Source: Glycine soja
Taxonomy: Eukaryota; Streptophyta; Magnoliopsida; Fabales; Fabaceae
NCBI RefSeq assembly: GCF_004193775.1
Contig: NC_041009.1
Span: 43,331,534-43,395,533 of the forward strand
DNA: 64,000 nucleotides
Direction: 5' to 3'
Each line of letters starts with the position of its first letter. Position 1 is the first letter of the stretch. The notes beneath the pieces are model-generated. The model did no database searches and had not been told where the DNA came from. It saw nothing but the letters and a program-made list of their open reading frames with translations. Below, piece by piece: positions 30,792-43,500 of this stretch. A program made the translations under genes and the position numbers.

Positions 30792-32634
30792 TGTAATACC
30801 CCATTTTTCGTAAATAAATTTTAAAATTTTTTTAATTAAAAATAAATAGAGTTTTAGAAAAATGGTAAGGTTTTTATAATTAAATAAATAAGAAGAAATA
30901 ACTTTATTAAAATAATGGTTTGAAGGAAAAAAATATTTGATTTATTCATTTGATAGGAAATAAAATAGAGATATTTTTTTATAAAATAATAAAAATAAAG
31001 AAAAATAGAGTAAATAATAGGCTGGGAATACCTAGCTACAAATAAAGCCATGTAAAGTCACTTTTTAGACTGATGATTGTTTCTGCCGTTTCCCTTCCTC
31101 TCAATTTCGTTTTCCCTTCTTCTCCTTCCAAAATCTTTTTTTTCTTCTCAAATTCATTAATCGTTGGATCATTGTGAAATTTGAGCACCATGTTTAGAAC
31201 GCATTTCCGAACATTCTGACCGTTGGAATTTGGGAAACAATGTCGGAGGTGAGAGAATTGCCCTTCGCATCGTAGTTTTTCCTTTTCACACAGAGACTCA
31301 AAATCAGTCCCAGTAAAACTACGATCTTGGACTTGTTAACCATTGGATCATTGTGAAATTTGGATAACGTGTTCGAAATTCATCGCTGCACATTTTCACC
31401 GTTGGGATTTATAAAATAATGTCTGGAGAGGGAGAAATACTCATTTCACGAGGACAATGGAATCTATGATTCAATCTCTTCTCTTTCTCTCTAATGTTTG
31501 GAAACTTTATCAGAGCAACTAGAGGAAAAACTTGAGGAATATTAGGAAACCATTAGAGATGCCACTATCACTTTCGGAACACACGTGAGTCCACTTAGAG
31601 GTAAGGGATGAGTTTATCGCAATTGGAATTAGAATGGACATGAGTAGCAATCCTTAAGGGATCAAATTGGGATTTATTTTGGGATGTTTATTGTATTGAA
31701 ATTTTTCCTGTATGATTATATGAAATTTTTTGAGGGGTTTTACTCCCCGTGGATTGAGAAATATTTTTGAATAATTTGTTTGTGTTTTTGATAGGACTAA
31801 CGTGATAAATAATTATATTGGGATCATGAAATTATGATTAAAATTGTATATAAGTGATAAATTAAATATGTGATGAATTGTGGGATAACATGTTGCTTTG
31901 AAATTATAATATTGTTATTGAGATTGAGTATAAGTGCAAAGTTGAATATGTGTTAATTTGTGAGATACACGTAAACATGCGATGGTGGATTGTGATATTA
32001 TGAGATATGAAATTGTGAACATGAGATTTAGTTGTGAATTAGTGTGTGGTTAACACTTGATCTAAAAATACTTGTGTTATGAGCTGTGAATTATACAATA
32101 ATCTGACCAGTATTTACCTTGAGAAAAATGTTCATGCGCAATGTTGAAGGGGAAGTGTAGGATTCCTAGTTAGGAATCTAAAGTGTTAAATTGTAGCGCA
32201 ATATGTTAAACGTATTTGAAACACGAGTGTGAGATCATGGATATTGTATAATTCATGAGCAATGCCTATGTGTAAAAAAAAATTGTTATAAGGGTTGAAC
32301 CTGAATCAGGAAGGTGAGGCCCTAACGGATTCTTCGGAGTCTAGGCTTTGGGGGTAAAAACACTCGGTTTGAGTGCTCCTTTAAGCTTATCTTGATCCCA
32401 TATGGTTGGAGCATTCTCGTAAAACGGAGTGATCTTGACTGATCACCTTATGATTTTACTTAGTGAGAGTGACCTGACATACCCATTGTGTGGTGTGACT
32501 TGTTATGTACTCTTAAGCACCCTAGGGTGGTTTTTCACTGACATAATACCATATTGCATATATGCTTGAGTCTTAGTGTATCTGTTGCATAATGCTTGTG
32601 TATTTATTGATATTGATTGATTTAGTGATATTGT
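30792..32634. mobile_element. Truncated LTR-like element (copy 1, right end lost at the duplication junction)
   Basis: Same sequence as the left 1.84 kb of the element at 34364-36760, starting TGTAATACCCCATTTTTCG. It ends at the junction at 32634, not at an element terminus, so the truncation results from the tandem duplication. Confidence 0.8.
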
Positions 32635-32655
32635 ATCTGTTGCATAATGCTTGTG
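32635..32655 (+). other. Templated insertion at the duplication junction
   Basis: The 24 bases at 32632-32655 are an exact copy of 32577-32600, 55 bp upstream. The copy starts after a shared TGT and passes into copy 2 at a shared TTGTG. At the matching place in copy 2 (from 36207) the sequence continues GTTTTGATC instead. This is a template-switch footprint. Confidence 0.85.
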
Positions 32656-35600
32656 CCAATGTAGAGTGGTTGAGAGATTAGTAGCACCATTAAATATTCG
32701 CGTGGCGCGTTTTTTTAACCGCCTGGCATTCTTTCTTACTTTAACCCTTTCTTTGAGGAAATTACGGTTAAAAAGAATAAGAAAATACTTTATTCGTTTT
32801 TATTTTGTTTTCTTTGTGGGAGATTCAGTTTTGTTAAATCCATTGATTTGTTTTAATGTATCAACAGGAGATTCATTGATTGATTTCCTAGGATGGTCAT
32901 TATCTGTTGTTTATCCTATTTTATTTATTAGTATGGTGTATTTCTTTCTCTTTTTTAATTGACATATTATCTTATATTAGGAGAAAAAAAGAAAAAAATA
33001 TGTGTGAGAGAATTAAATTTGCGTCATATAACATATATGAAGAGTTAAAATTTAATGTCAAAAAGTCATACGATTTTTTTTTATAAAATTTACATGACTT
33101 TTTAATTGATTACATGATATTAAATATTGATGTTTCATGTTTGATTATAATTTTGACACAAATTTTAAATAAATTATTAATTAAAATTAAATATTTATTA
33201 TTAAAGAAAAAAATTGACTATTTTAAAAATCTTATATTATTTGTTTATAATTATAAGAAAAATAACTACGTAAATAAAATATACTTTTATATAACTTAGT
33301 TACTATTTTTTTAAAATTCAAATTAAATTTTTAGAAAATTATATGTAATTTTAATGAAACTGTTTTTAAATTTAAGTATACACTATTATTATCTTGTACG
33401 AATCAAGCATTAATTGAATATGATTAAAATTTATCATGTTCTCATCATATTCATTTATCCATCATATCCTATCTTGACAACCAACTAATAGATATGAAAT
33501 GCGGTCCTAAAATTATCATATGCAGATGAATCGAGAAAATGTTTTTTATTACTAAAATTATAAAAATGATATTTTATTTTTTGTTTTGTTTTCTTTAACG
33601 ATTTCTTGAGCTCAGGTATTCCATTGTACAAGTTTCTAAAACAATATAAGAAGACTCTTGAGGCAAGTTATAATAAGGAAATGAAGAAGATTTTCAAGGC
33701 ACTGAATTCAAAATTATTTTTGAAAACCTTTTCTCCCATTGTACAAGGCAACAATTTTAAATTTATTGTCTTAAAAGTCTTCTCCCTTTCCTTGTTATAA
33801 CATGTATAATAGTTTTCATATTGTGTCACAAATTTATACAATGGAATACTTGAGTTCAAGAAATCCTTAAAAAAAATTATTCATACTTTCACTCCTTTGG
33901 GTGATGGACATTCCAACACAAATTCTAATGTACATATGGAACTATCCATTTTTCTCGAATGTAGTATATCTTATGCAACCACTTATTATCTTGCAACCCA
34001 TATTTATCTATTATTGCTTCTCAATCAGATTCAAATTCTTCAATAGTGAGAGATTGACAAATGCACTTGTGAAATTGATTTTTAAATTCACTATGCTCAT
34101 GATAAATATGGTTCAAGTACTCTCAAATTTTTTTTTCTTTTGGAAACACCCTTGCAACAAAATTAGTGATAACAACGTCTTGATTTGTGATAATAGTTTT
34201 AGGAGAAACTTTAGACATTGCCTTTAGCCAAGTATTCAACAACCAAACTAAGTTCTCTGTAGTTTCATATCCCATAATAGAGCACAACCAACCAAAAAAA
34301 AATATTGTTGATGATGATTAACTCCAGTTAATGGAACGGAAGGCATCATGTATCTATTTGTAAGTGTAATACCCCATTTTTCGTAAATAAATTTTAAAAT
34401 TTTTTTAATTAAAAATAAATAGAGTTTTAGAAAAATGGTAAGGTTTTTATAATTAAATAAATAAGAAGAAATAACTTTATTAAAATAATGGTTTGAAGGA
34501 AAAAAATATTTGATTTATTCATTTGATAGGAAATAAAATAGAGATATTTTTTTATAAAATAATAAAAATAAAGAAAAATAGAGTAAATAATAGGCTGGGA
34601 ATACCTAGCTACAAATAAAGCCATGTAAAGTCACTTTTTAGACTGATGATTGTTTCTGTCGTTTCTCTTCCTCTCAATTTCGTTTTCCCTTCTTCTCCTT
34701 CCAAAATCTTTTTTTTCTTCTCAAATTCATTAATCGTTGGATCATTGTGAAATTTGAGCACCATGTTTAGAACGCATTTCCGAACATTCTGACCGTTGGA
34801 ATTTGGGAAACAATGTCGGAGGTGAGAGAATTGCCCTTCGCATCGTAGTTTTTCCTTTTCACACAGAGACTCAAAATCAGTCCCAGTAAAACTACGATCT
34901 TGGACTTGTTAACCATTGGATCATTGTGAAATTTGGATAACGTGTTCGAAATTCATCGCTGCACATTTTCACCGTTGGGATTTATAAAATAATGTCTGGA
35001 GAGGGAGAAATACTCATTTCACGAGGACAATGGAATCTATGATTCAATCTCTTCTCTTTCTCTCTAATGTTTGGAAACTTTATCAGAGCAACTAGAGGAA
35101 AAACTTGAGGAATATTAGGAAACCATTAGAGATGCCACTATCACTTTCGGAACACACGTGAGTCCACTTAGAGGTAAGGGATGAGTTTATCGCAATTGGA
35201 ATTAGAATGGACATGAGTAGCAATCCTTAAGGGATCAAATTGGGATTTATTTTGGGATGTTTATTGTATTGAAATTTTTCCTGTATGATTATATGAAATT
35301 TTTTGAGGGGTTTTACTCCCCGTGGATTGAGAAATATTTTTGAATAATTTGTTTGTGTTTTTGATAGGACTAACGTGATAAATAATTATATTGGGATCAT
35401 GAAATTATGATTGAAATTGTATATAAGTGATAAATTAAATATGTGATGAATTGTGGGATAACATGTTGCTTTGAAATTATAATATTGTTATTGAGATTGA
35501 GTATAAGTGCAAAGTTGAATATGTGTTAATTTGTGAGATACACGTAAACATGCGATGGTGGATTGTGATATTATGAGATATGAAATTGTGAACATGAGAT

Positions 35601-36206
35601 TTAGTTGTGAATTAGTGTGTGGTTAACACTTGATCTAAAAATACTTGTGTTATGAGCTGTGAATTATACAATAATCTGACCAGTATTTACCTTGAGAAAA
35701 ATGTTCATGCGCAATGTTGAAGGGGAAGTGTAGGATTCCTAGTTAGGAATCTAAAGTGTTAAATTGTAGCGCAATATGTTAAACGTATTTGAAACACGAG
35801 TGTGAGATCATGGATATTGTATAATTCATGAGCAATGCCTATGTGTAAAAAAAATTGTTATAAGGGTTGAACCTGAATCAGGAAGGTGAGGCCCTAACGG
35901 ATTCTTCGGAGTCTAGGCTTTGGGGGTAAAAACACTCGGTTTGAGTGCTCCTTTAAGCTTATCTTGATCCCATATGGTTGGAGCATTCTCGTAAAACGGA
36001 GTGATCTTGACTGATCACCTTATGATTTTACTTAGTGAGAGTGACCTGACATACCCATTGTGTGGTGTGACTTGTTATGTACTCTTAAGCACCCTAGGGT
36101 GGTTTTTCACTGACATAATACCATATTGCATATATGCTTGAGTCTTAGTGTATCTGTTGCATAATGCTTGTGTATTTATTGATATTGATTGATTTAGTGA
36201 TATTGT
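32651..36206. repeat. Tandem duplication, copy 2 (about 3.57-kb unit)
   Basis: Starts at the same TTGTGCCAATG as 29079 and runs collinear to 36206, after which the parental LTR-like element continues uninterrupted to 36760. Copy 2 is thus next to the ancestral right flank and copy 1 next to the ancestral left flank (Elongin-A). All ORFs in copy 1 recur here as repeats. Confidence 0.95.
33601..33869. repeat. Inverted duplication of a FAR1-like C-terminal segment (copy 2)
   Basis: Second copy of the palindromic FAR1-derived segment described at 30029-30297, carried along by the tandem duplication. Confidence 0.8.
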
Positions 36207-36760
36207 GTTTTGATCTTTGAATACGTGAATGATGTGAAAATAAATGAGATGTGTTGTGGTTTGATGTGATGTTACGCGACAAAGTGGTGGAATTACGTGA
36301 GCTATGTTTAAATAAGTTGTATCTCATTTATATGATATGTATATCTAGTTGTCTCATTTCTTTCTATTAGTTAGGAATGTAATAATTCACTCCCAGTGTG
36401 CTATTTGTGTTGGGATCATGTGATGATCTTGAACTTTGTGTTCTTGGGAGCAGATGATTAGGTGAATGACTATGGAGAATCCCATGCTAGAAGACGCAGG
36501 AACACAATGCTTTGATAGGATGTGACATTGGGGTATATGTTTCTATATTAATTGTATGAAGTATTGGACGGCCTAGTTTGAGCCGAGATGATTTTATTAT
36601 TTATTTGGACAAGTTTTATTATGATGCGAGAAAAGTGAATCTAAGTCTTTTACCCTTTTGAAAGGATTTTATTTAAATGTGTTTTAAGAACTTTTAATTA
36701 ACTATAATTTCTTTTCCTTTTATTATTAGTACATATATGTATGGGGTAGAGGGTGTCACA
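34364..36760. mobile_element. LTR-like element (probable solo LTR of a Gypsy-type retrotransposon), 2.4 kb
   Basis: It starts TGTAATACCCC and ends GGGTGTCACA; the reverse complement of the end is TGTGACACCC, an LTR-style short inverted terminus. It interrupts the FAR1-like pseudogene exactly between the VVTFDPR and LTNRY segments, which fixes its borders. Flanking 5-mers are GTAAG and ATAAC, sharing only TAA in the middle, so the duplication, if real, has decayed. No gag-pol coding is present. A long noncoding LTR fits best, but class is uncertain. Confidence 0.65.
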
Positions 36761-37584
36761 ATAACTATCTTGGATCAAAAGTCACAACATCACCAAAAAA
36801 TTTGTAAGATATTTAAGACCTTGAATCAACCCAAAAACAATTTTCTAATTGTCCATCTGCATCAATTTTAAGTGCATAAAAAATCGAGGATTCTTCAATT
36901 GACAACTTCTTTTGTGAACATTGATTGATAATCTCCCTTTTTTTAATTGTCTTTGTCTCTTTTTACTTAAGTAATCAATAACATCTTGTGGACTAAATTC
37001 AACATTTCAATTCCACCACTTTCAGTACACAAGACACATGTTTTTTTACTAGGACTTAAACCAGAATCATCAATCACATCAATAAGTTTTTTTGCACTGG
37101 TGTTTTCTTCCTATAAAAGAAATTGTGAACTCTTGGGGGAAAAAGTTAATGATTATGGTCTCTCATAAATCTAGAAATAATCCATTTATCCTCAATTTTC
37201 TTTACATATAACATTGTCTTGCTTCCAATCCTTGTTTCATCCTGTGTTGCAAGGCTAATTTTTTTTTAACTTTTTTTCCCTTTTTCACATATTTTTTTCC
37301 CTGGTGTCCTTCCTTTGAACAAAACATCTTTTTACCAATTATCATACCATTGGTTCTTGATTTAGTAAAACGACCCATACGAAAATTATTAAACTAAAAC
37401 ATTTCTTATTTGCATATCTTGCACAGTACTTATATGCATCTTTAAATGATTCAAACTTCATTCCATCATAAGGTTATACCAAAGACTCCAATGATAATTC
37501 ACTATTGGGATCATCTACATTAAGATCACCTTCACTTTCACTATCAGAACTAATTATGATAGAATCTTTGTGCACATCAATCAT

Positions 37585-40511
37585 CTCAATTCCTATATAA
37601 GTGACACAATAATAATAATAAACAACTACACATATACAAATATATGAAGGAATCAAATTGAGAATAATGATATTGAATGTAATTTTAAACTCAAATATAC
37701 TAACTGTATTTGTTTTTTTTATAGGCAAAAATATTTATGTATGTTAATGAAAAGTACAAACAGAGTCATATTACAAGATACTATCATATGAAGGACAATC
37801 CCCCTACTCAAATGATACAACACATCCTGCAACCACAACATAGGGACCAAAGCTACCCACACACTCTCGAATTTTGATATTTGAAACTTGCATATACAAA
37901 GATACCAAAGATAGTAAGTTGAGGATAATGTATGCAAACTGAACATGGTAGCTAATGAAATGCCTAGCAAAGTAACCACCCCAGGTCAATTAAAAAAAAA
38001 CCCACATAACTGCATGTGGAATGCTTCTCCAAATTGTAGTTTATTAGAAAATGAACCCCACTGTTAATGCTTGGACCAAAATAATATAACCCCACAGCTG
38101 CCAGATCAACATAATCATGATCAATAAGCTACCAATTCTATTTTCTGTACTATACTAATTGAATTCTAGTACAAGCATTGGAAGAATCAAACATATTTTT
38201 TTTGACAAAAAAGAAAAAAACGAACATCTTAATCACGATCAATAATTAATTATAATGAAAATAGAACCTCAAAACAAAGACACATACATACACTCGTTAG
38301 GCTGTTTCGTTAAAACACACACACACACACATGGGAGAACCTCTCCAATGTTTACATTCAAAGAAACCCATAAAAAAGAGAACACATGGTAGCAGTGGAG
38401 AAAAAAAGAACGAAGAATGAAGCATGCTTGTTATATACGTAACCTGTCATGAGTAGAGACGACGATGTAAGTGGACAGTGCAAAGCAAAGAAAGTGCGAT
38501 GAACGTGTAGTAGGACGAGAAAAGAAAGTACGAGAATCAGAGGTAAATTTTTGCTTTTGATTCTCTATCTTTGCCTTTGATTTGATTTTTTTGCTTTTGA
38601 TTTACTATCTTTGCCTTCATATAGAATTTACTCTACGCCGTTTTCAACTCTTAAATTTAGGGAAGATCAATTGTTGTATAGTGAATCTCTGTATGCATTT
38701 GTCTTGCAACTCTCCTTAAAACAGGTTAGTTGTTAAATTTTGGTACATCTAATAGAAGTGCGGGGATCAAACTGAATAGGGTTCTTTGTCTACGTTTTTA
38801 TTTGAACTTTGTTCATTTTTAAGGATGTGTTTGAAAATTTCAACGTAAAAGAATAGGAAGAAACAAAAATAGAAGAGATTGATTTTAATATTTAAATTAA
38901 GAGATTTATCTAATATTCTTACAAACAAATAAAAGATTAAGATATAAATTTGTTGGGATTTTAGAGTAAAATAGGGAAGAAAAGAATGCAAAATTAAAAA
39001 TAATACATTCAAATTTCACTAAAAAAAAGGTGAAGTAAAAAAGCGGTATAAAATTAGCTGAAAAATAAGATTTTTGATCGAGTAAGTAAATTCATATACT
39101 GATAATATAAAAAAATGTTGTACTATACAAAATTTAAAACTTTTTATCTAATTATAAATAAATAATTTACGAGCCACTTCTCCGTGTAATGGAAAAAACA
39201 CTTGCAAAGAATTATTTTGATTTTACTGAAATGCTTATTTTATTTACAAATGATTAAAATAAAGACAAAAATACATTTTGGTTACCCTATTTTTGCAATT
39301 CATAATTTTGATTTTTCATTTTTAAACGGAGACATTTAGTTCCACAATTTTTCAAAATCAATTATTTTAGTCCCTCCTCTAAATTAGGACGTCGACATCT
39401 AAATTTTAAACTTTGACTCTTACATGACACAATTTTAGTGACATAACACTATTATTTGCTTATTTTAAGGTGATTAGGATTTTTATTTAAGTAAAATAAT
39501 TAAAATAAAGAAATGGGGAAATTGAAAAAAAAATACTTAGATTAAATAATCCTAATCACTTTAAAATAAACATTATTTATCTAAGCAATTAACTAATTTA
39601 GAAAGAATATTAACATGACTATCACAATTTGAAGACGAAACAGATTATAAATCACTGCATTAAGTAGGTGAAACTAAAGGCTGTGTTCAGTTGCAAAGAG
39701 AGAAATAAGTTAGACAAGACAGAAATAAGGTGGTTACATTTGGTTTGTGCGATTTTGGAGAGGTAAAATTAAGAATTTTTCTCTTCCCACTCGCAGTAAA
39801 ATCGATTCGATTTTCTTTTATACAATATTATTTTTCATTTATTTCTCTTAATCCAAACAAAACAACACATCAGTTTATTTCTCCTTTTTCAAATTATCTC
39901 CTATTCCTATCTACCCAATTTCTCTCCTTTAAACTAAACACCCTAAATGCTACTTTACGTTGTTCTCGTTCCTGTTCACATACATAAAAATTCTGATCAG
40001 TCACAACACAAATTGTAACAGTAAGGTCCCTTTTTTGGACTTCAACATTAGGAGCTGACAAATTAAAGTATTCTGTGGCTACAAGCACCTTTCAATGTAA
40101 CCAACATACTGATTCAAGCCTTGTTTGCATCCAAGCAAATTTATAAAGAAATTAGAAAATCCGTATTCAAAAGTTTCGACAACCTATTTGAAATCCTCAA
40201 GAATAAATTACAAGGGCAAATTATTTCAATTACAATCTAGCTAATTCTACATTGAATAAAACACAACATTAATTATTCATACAATTTGTCCCCAAAGCAC
40301 ATGACCCCCTCATCAAAAAGCTAATTGAAGGTTTATTATGAACATACTCAATTTCAAATAGTGAACTTTCTCACCCAACCCCCTTTCAGTAGTGTGACTA
40401 AAAAAATTGAAGTATTACCTGAGCTGAAAAATACCTGTTCCAGTCACCTCATTGTCTTGAAACTAATGGAACTATAGATGGAACACTAAAATGTAGAATT
40501 ATAAGTTATAC
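37585..40511. other. Intergenic DNA between the FAR1 pseudogene and GatA
   Basis: No gene recognised. It holds the probable former promoter side of the FAR1-like gene (to about 38.5 kb), a short (AC)n run near 38315-38331, a Tourist-like MITE at 39678-39943, and the GatA 3' UTR at the right end. ORFs near 37719-37989 and 38767-39012 have no family resemblance. Confidence 0.4.
39678..39943. mobile_element. Possible Tourist/PIF-type MITE
   Basis: The left end AGGCTGTGTTCAGTTG and the right end in reverse complement (GGGTGTTTAGTTT) are imperfect inverted repeats, with GAGAGAAAT shared further in. TAA flanks both sides (39675-39677 and 39944-39946). Length 266 bp; no coding capacity. Confidence 0.5.
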
Positions 40512-43500
40512 TCAGTATGCAATGTCATCAACTACAATTGGTGGAACGAATTTGCAATTTTCAAGGGTTTGCTCAAAGATATGTCCCACTCTCAGCAGCT
40601 CTCCCTGCAATTATAAGTTCCCAGACAAAGGATGATTCTGTTGCTCAATATCACAAATATACTCTTGCACATCATCACATGCCACATTTTTCTTCATTAT
40701 GTATTTTATTCCAAAAAATTTCCAATCAGAATAACAGTAAGACCACGTTAGTTAACATTGGATGTATGGTAACTTTCAATCATATAAGCAAAGAAAATCA
40801 CACTGACCAACTGTATCTTTCCTAGAAAAATGATGGATATTTTCACACACAGAGGAGGAATTCACTTCTTCATTTTTACAAGTCAAAATCACTCTTACAA
40901 CATCTAATAACTTTTCAGTGAATAATTTTGTCCCAAAATACCACTGGATTGAAAGTTCCTATTATATAGATTATGTTTATAGTTTTTTACTTCATTCATG
41001 TTGCAGGCATTGTTTTTTATGAAAACTTTATTAGTAATGTTTCCTTTATTATTCACCATTTGAATTGTGATAGTCTTTTAACTCAACATCTGCTTAACTT
41101 TTAGGCCTCCTGCTTCATCCAGCAAGTGAACAGCATCGCAAAAAATGAGACGAATTTCAATCAAAACTTGGTGCATATAACATCTATGCTCACAGAAAAG
41201 CACTTTGGAACAGACATCGTTGAACCATCCCGAGAAAGAAAAGAGACACCAATGTCAAAACACAAGATCATTGTGATTTGTACCTTCTACACAAATATCT
41301 CATTTGACAGATAATTGGGAACAATTTTTTTAGAATTTCACATTATCCCTAAAGCTTTGATTTTCTATTTTTTTCCTTCCCTTGATATTGTTTGATCATT
41401 TTCAACTTAAACTTCAAAAAACTAGGTATTGGCATCTTCCTTTTTAATAATTTTAAGAAATATAGACTAGTAAAGAAAACAAAACTACTGGTAACAATAG
41501 AGAACTCCACCAACAAAGACTCCATTGCAGTGGATAGGAAAAGTAAATACCTCATTAAATGCAGCACCAATCATTTGCAGACCAACAGGAAGGCCTGAAG
41601 GCCCACCCTCAACAAATCCGCATGGCAAAACCAAGGCAGGTAGTCCAGCTAGATTGACATTTACCTGCAAAAAGACAAACCACCAATGAAGACGGGCAAA
41701 CACTATGCTTGATATGTTAATGGATACGAATGAAACCTCAGACAGTACACAAGATCAAACTCTTAACCATTGGGTAATTAGTTATGTTCAATGGTGACTT
41801 AATTCCAACAGGAGATTCCCTTGCAGAGCTGCTAGAACTCAAACTACTACGTACAGGAACATGTTGAGGATGAACTCATGCAATGCAACCAACCCTGCAG
41901 TTAACGGTTAGCAAAGGTAATTCCTGGATTGGTTAGCACCCATCTAGATTTTCTAAGGCTAAACCTACACTTCTTGCCAGATCCGATCACCATCAGTTAT
42001 GTTCTCTTCTCAAGTGCTCAAAGGGTTTCATGTTTTAGTAGCTCATTATGTATGACTCAAGCTTGAGCTAAGTGGAGTTGAAGAAGTTCAATAGAGTCTA
42101 AGACCTCATACTAATACTATTTGGCTTACACATAATCAACACTATGAGACAGAAATCTAGCCCAAGAAGAATGAAATGCTTACAGTCATGATATCGCCTG
42201 CATACATAGCCAATGGATCATTTTTCTTTTCACCTGAAAATGCCAAAGGCAATGAAACAATTAGCACTGCAGGCACTAAAGTGCAATAATGCAAAAAGCA
42301 AAGAGATCTAGATGCTTACCAATTTTATAAGCAGCTGAAGGAGCTGCAGGGGAAATCAAGATGTCATTTTGACTGAGGGCCTCCTTAAAGCTATTCCTAA
42401 TTATGGTCCTTACCTGTAACATAACATTCATAAATATCTTAATTAAAACCCTAAACTTCTAGAAGAAGATGAAATCGATTAACTGCAGAAACTTTAAATT
42501 TCTTAAAGCAACATGTATTTGCACCAATCATATGAAACTGAATTCATAATAAAGACTTAAATCAGACATATCAAGGAAAAAAAAAAATTAGTAGTACCTG
42601 CTGTGCACGTTTGTAATATGCATCATAGTAACCAGCTGAAAGGGCATATGTTCCCATCAAAATTCTCATTTTAACCTGAGACATATTTAAAATTGAAAGC
42701 TAGCTTAAAAACCAATATTGACGCATAAGGACCATTTCTTTTAAACATGTATATGCTACCATAGGAGTGTTCGCAGTGCGGTTTAGTGCAGTTTTTACTT
42801 AAAATTAGTTTGAACCAAACAAAAGAATTAAGTGCGGTGTAGTTTGGTTCCGTTTAAATTATTTATAAAATTCAAACTAAACCAAACCAATATTTGCGGT
42901 TTGGTTTGATTCGGTTTTTGCAGTTTGAAAATTCTGCTAGTAAGTAATAAAAAAATGCTTAAAAAGTTTGTTATTAATTGGACAAAACTTAAATAACAAC
43001 TAGTTCAACAATCAACGATATAAATGGACAACAATTGAACTTAAAGTAAAACAGTAATTATTTTCAAGTTGAATAATAACCATTTTACTTAAAAGTAGAA
43101 AATAACATAATACCTCCTTCAAAGTTCCAACAGGTGAACTTAAAAAAAAAAACAGTAAAACAACATTCAAAATATTTACTTCCAACCATGGAAACTTAGA
43201 AAATAGATATCCAACAACAAAACATTAATTGCAACAATAGTTTTTAAGGGTGTTCGCAATTTGGTTTGGTTAGGTTCGATTTCCGCGTGCCAAACCCCGA
43301 ACAGAACTGGACCGCGCGGTTTGGAAAATACAAAAACCAAATCAAACCAATGATCATTTGTTTTTTTGTGGTTTTCAGTTTTACGCTTGGTTTGGTTTGG
43401 TTTTGAACACCCCTATGCTACCACACATCTTGTAGCCAAATTTGAAATTAAGAAGGAATGAAAACTGTGTACCTCAGAACCAAACCCTTGAGCCCGGGAA

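Larger units (their letters stand above)
29079..32634. repeat. Tandem duplication, copy 1 (about 3.57-kb unit)
   Basis: Collinear with 32651-36206 at an offset of 3572 bp (3573 over part of the unit). I see only about seven differences by eye: A/C near 29266, a T-run length change near 30556, two C/T differences near 31085-31092, A/G near 31844 and an A-run length change near 32275. It contains Elongin-A upstream DNA, the inverted FAR1 segment, the 3' half of a FAR1-like pseudogene and the first 1.84 kb of an LTR-like element, which is cut off at the junction. Confidence 0.95.
30100..37584 (-). pseudogene. FAR1/MULE-transposase-like pseudogene, split by an LTR-like insertion and a duplication
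   Basis: On the minus strand the 5' part (37584 to about 36761) starts near MIDVHKDSIIISSDSESEGD and continues with FAR1-like segments such as PYDGMKFESF and FFGDVVTFDPR, broken by stops and frameshifts. The 3' part resumes at 34363-33680 and again, duplicated, at 30791-30100: LTNRYMMPSVPLTGVNHH, VGCALLWD and a SLTIEEFESD-like segment, then SSIPLYKFVTQYE. This is the order of the N-terminal zinc-finger region and MULE transposase core of FAR1-related proteins. Between the halves sits the 34364-36760 element. FAR1 proteins are transcription factors derived from Mutator-like transposases; this copy is dead by stops and insertion. Whether it was a host FRS gene or a MULE transposase is unclear. 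Confidence 0.8.

Noticed and set aside
30854..31051. Small hydrophobic ORFs in the LTR-like element (also at 34427-34624)
   Set aside because: Low-complexity AT-rich translation in noncoding LTR-type sequence.
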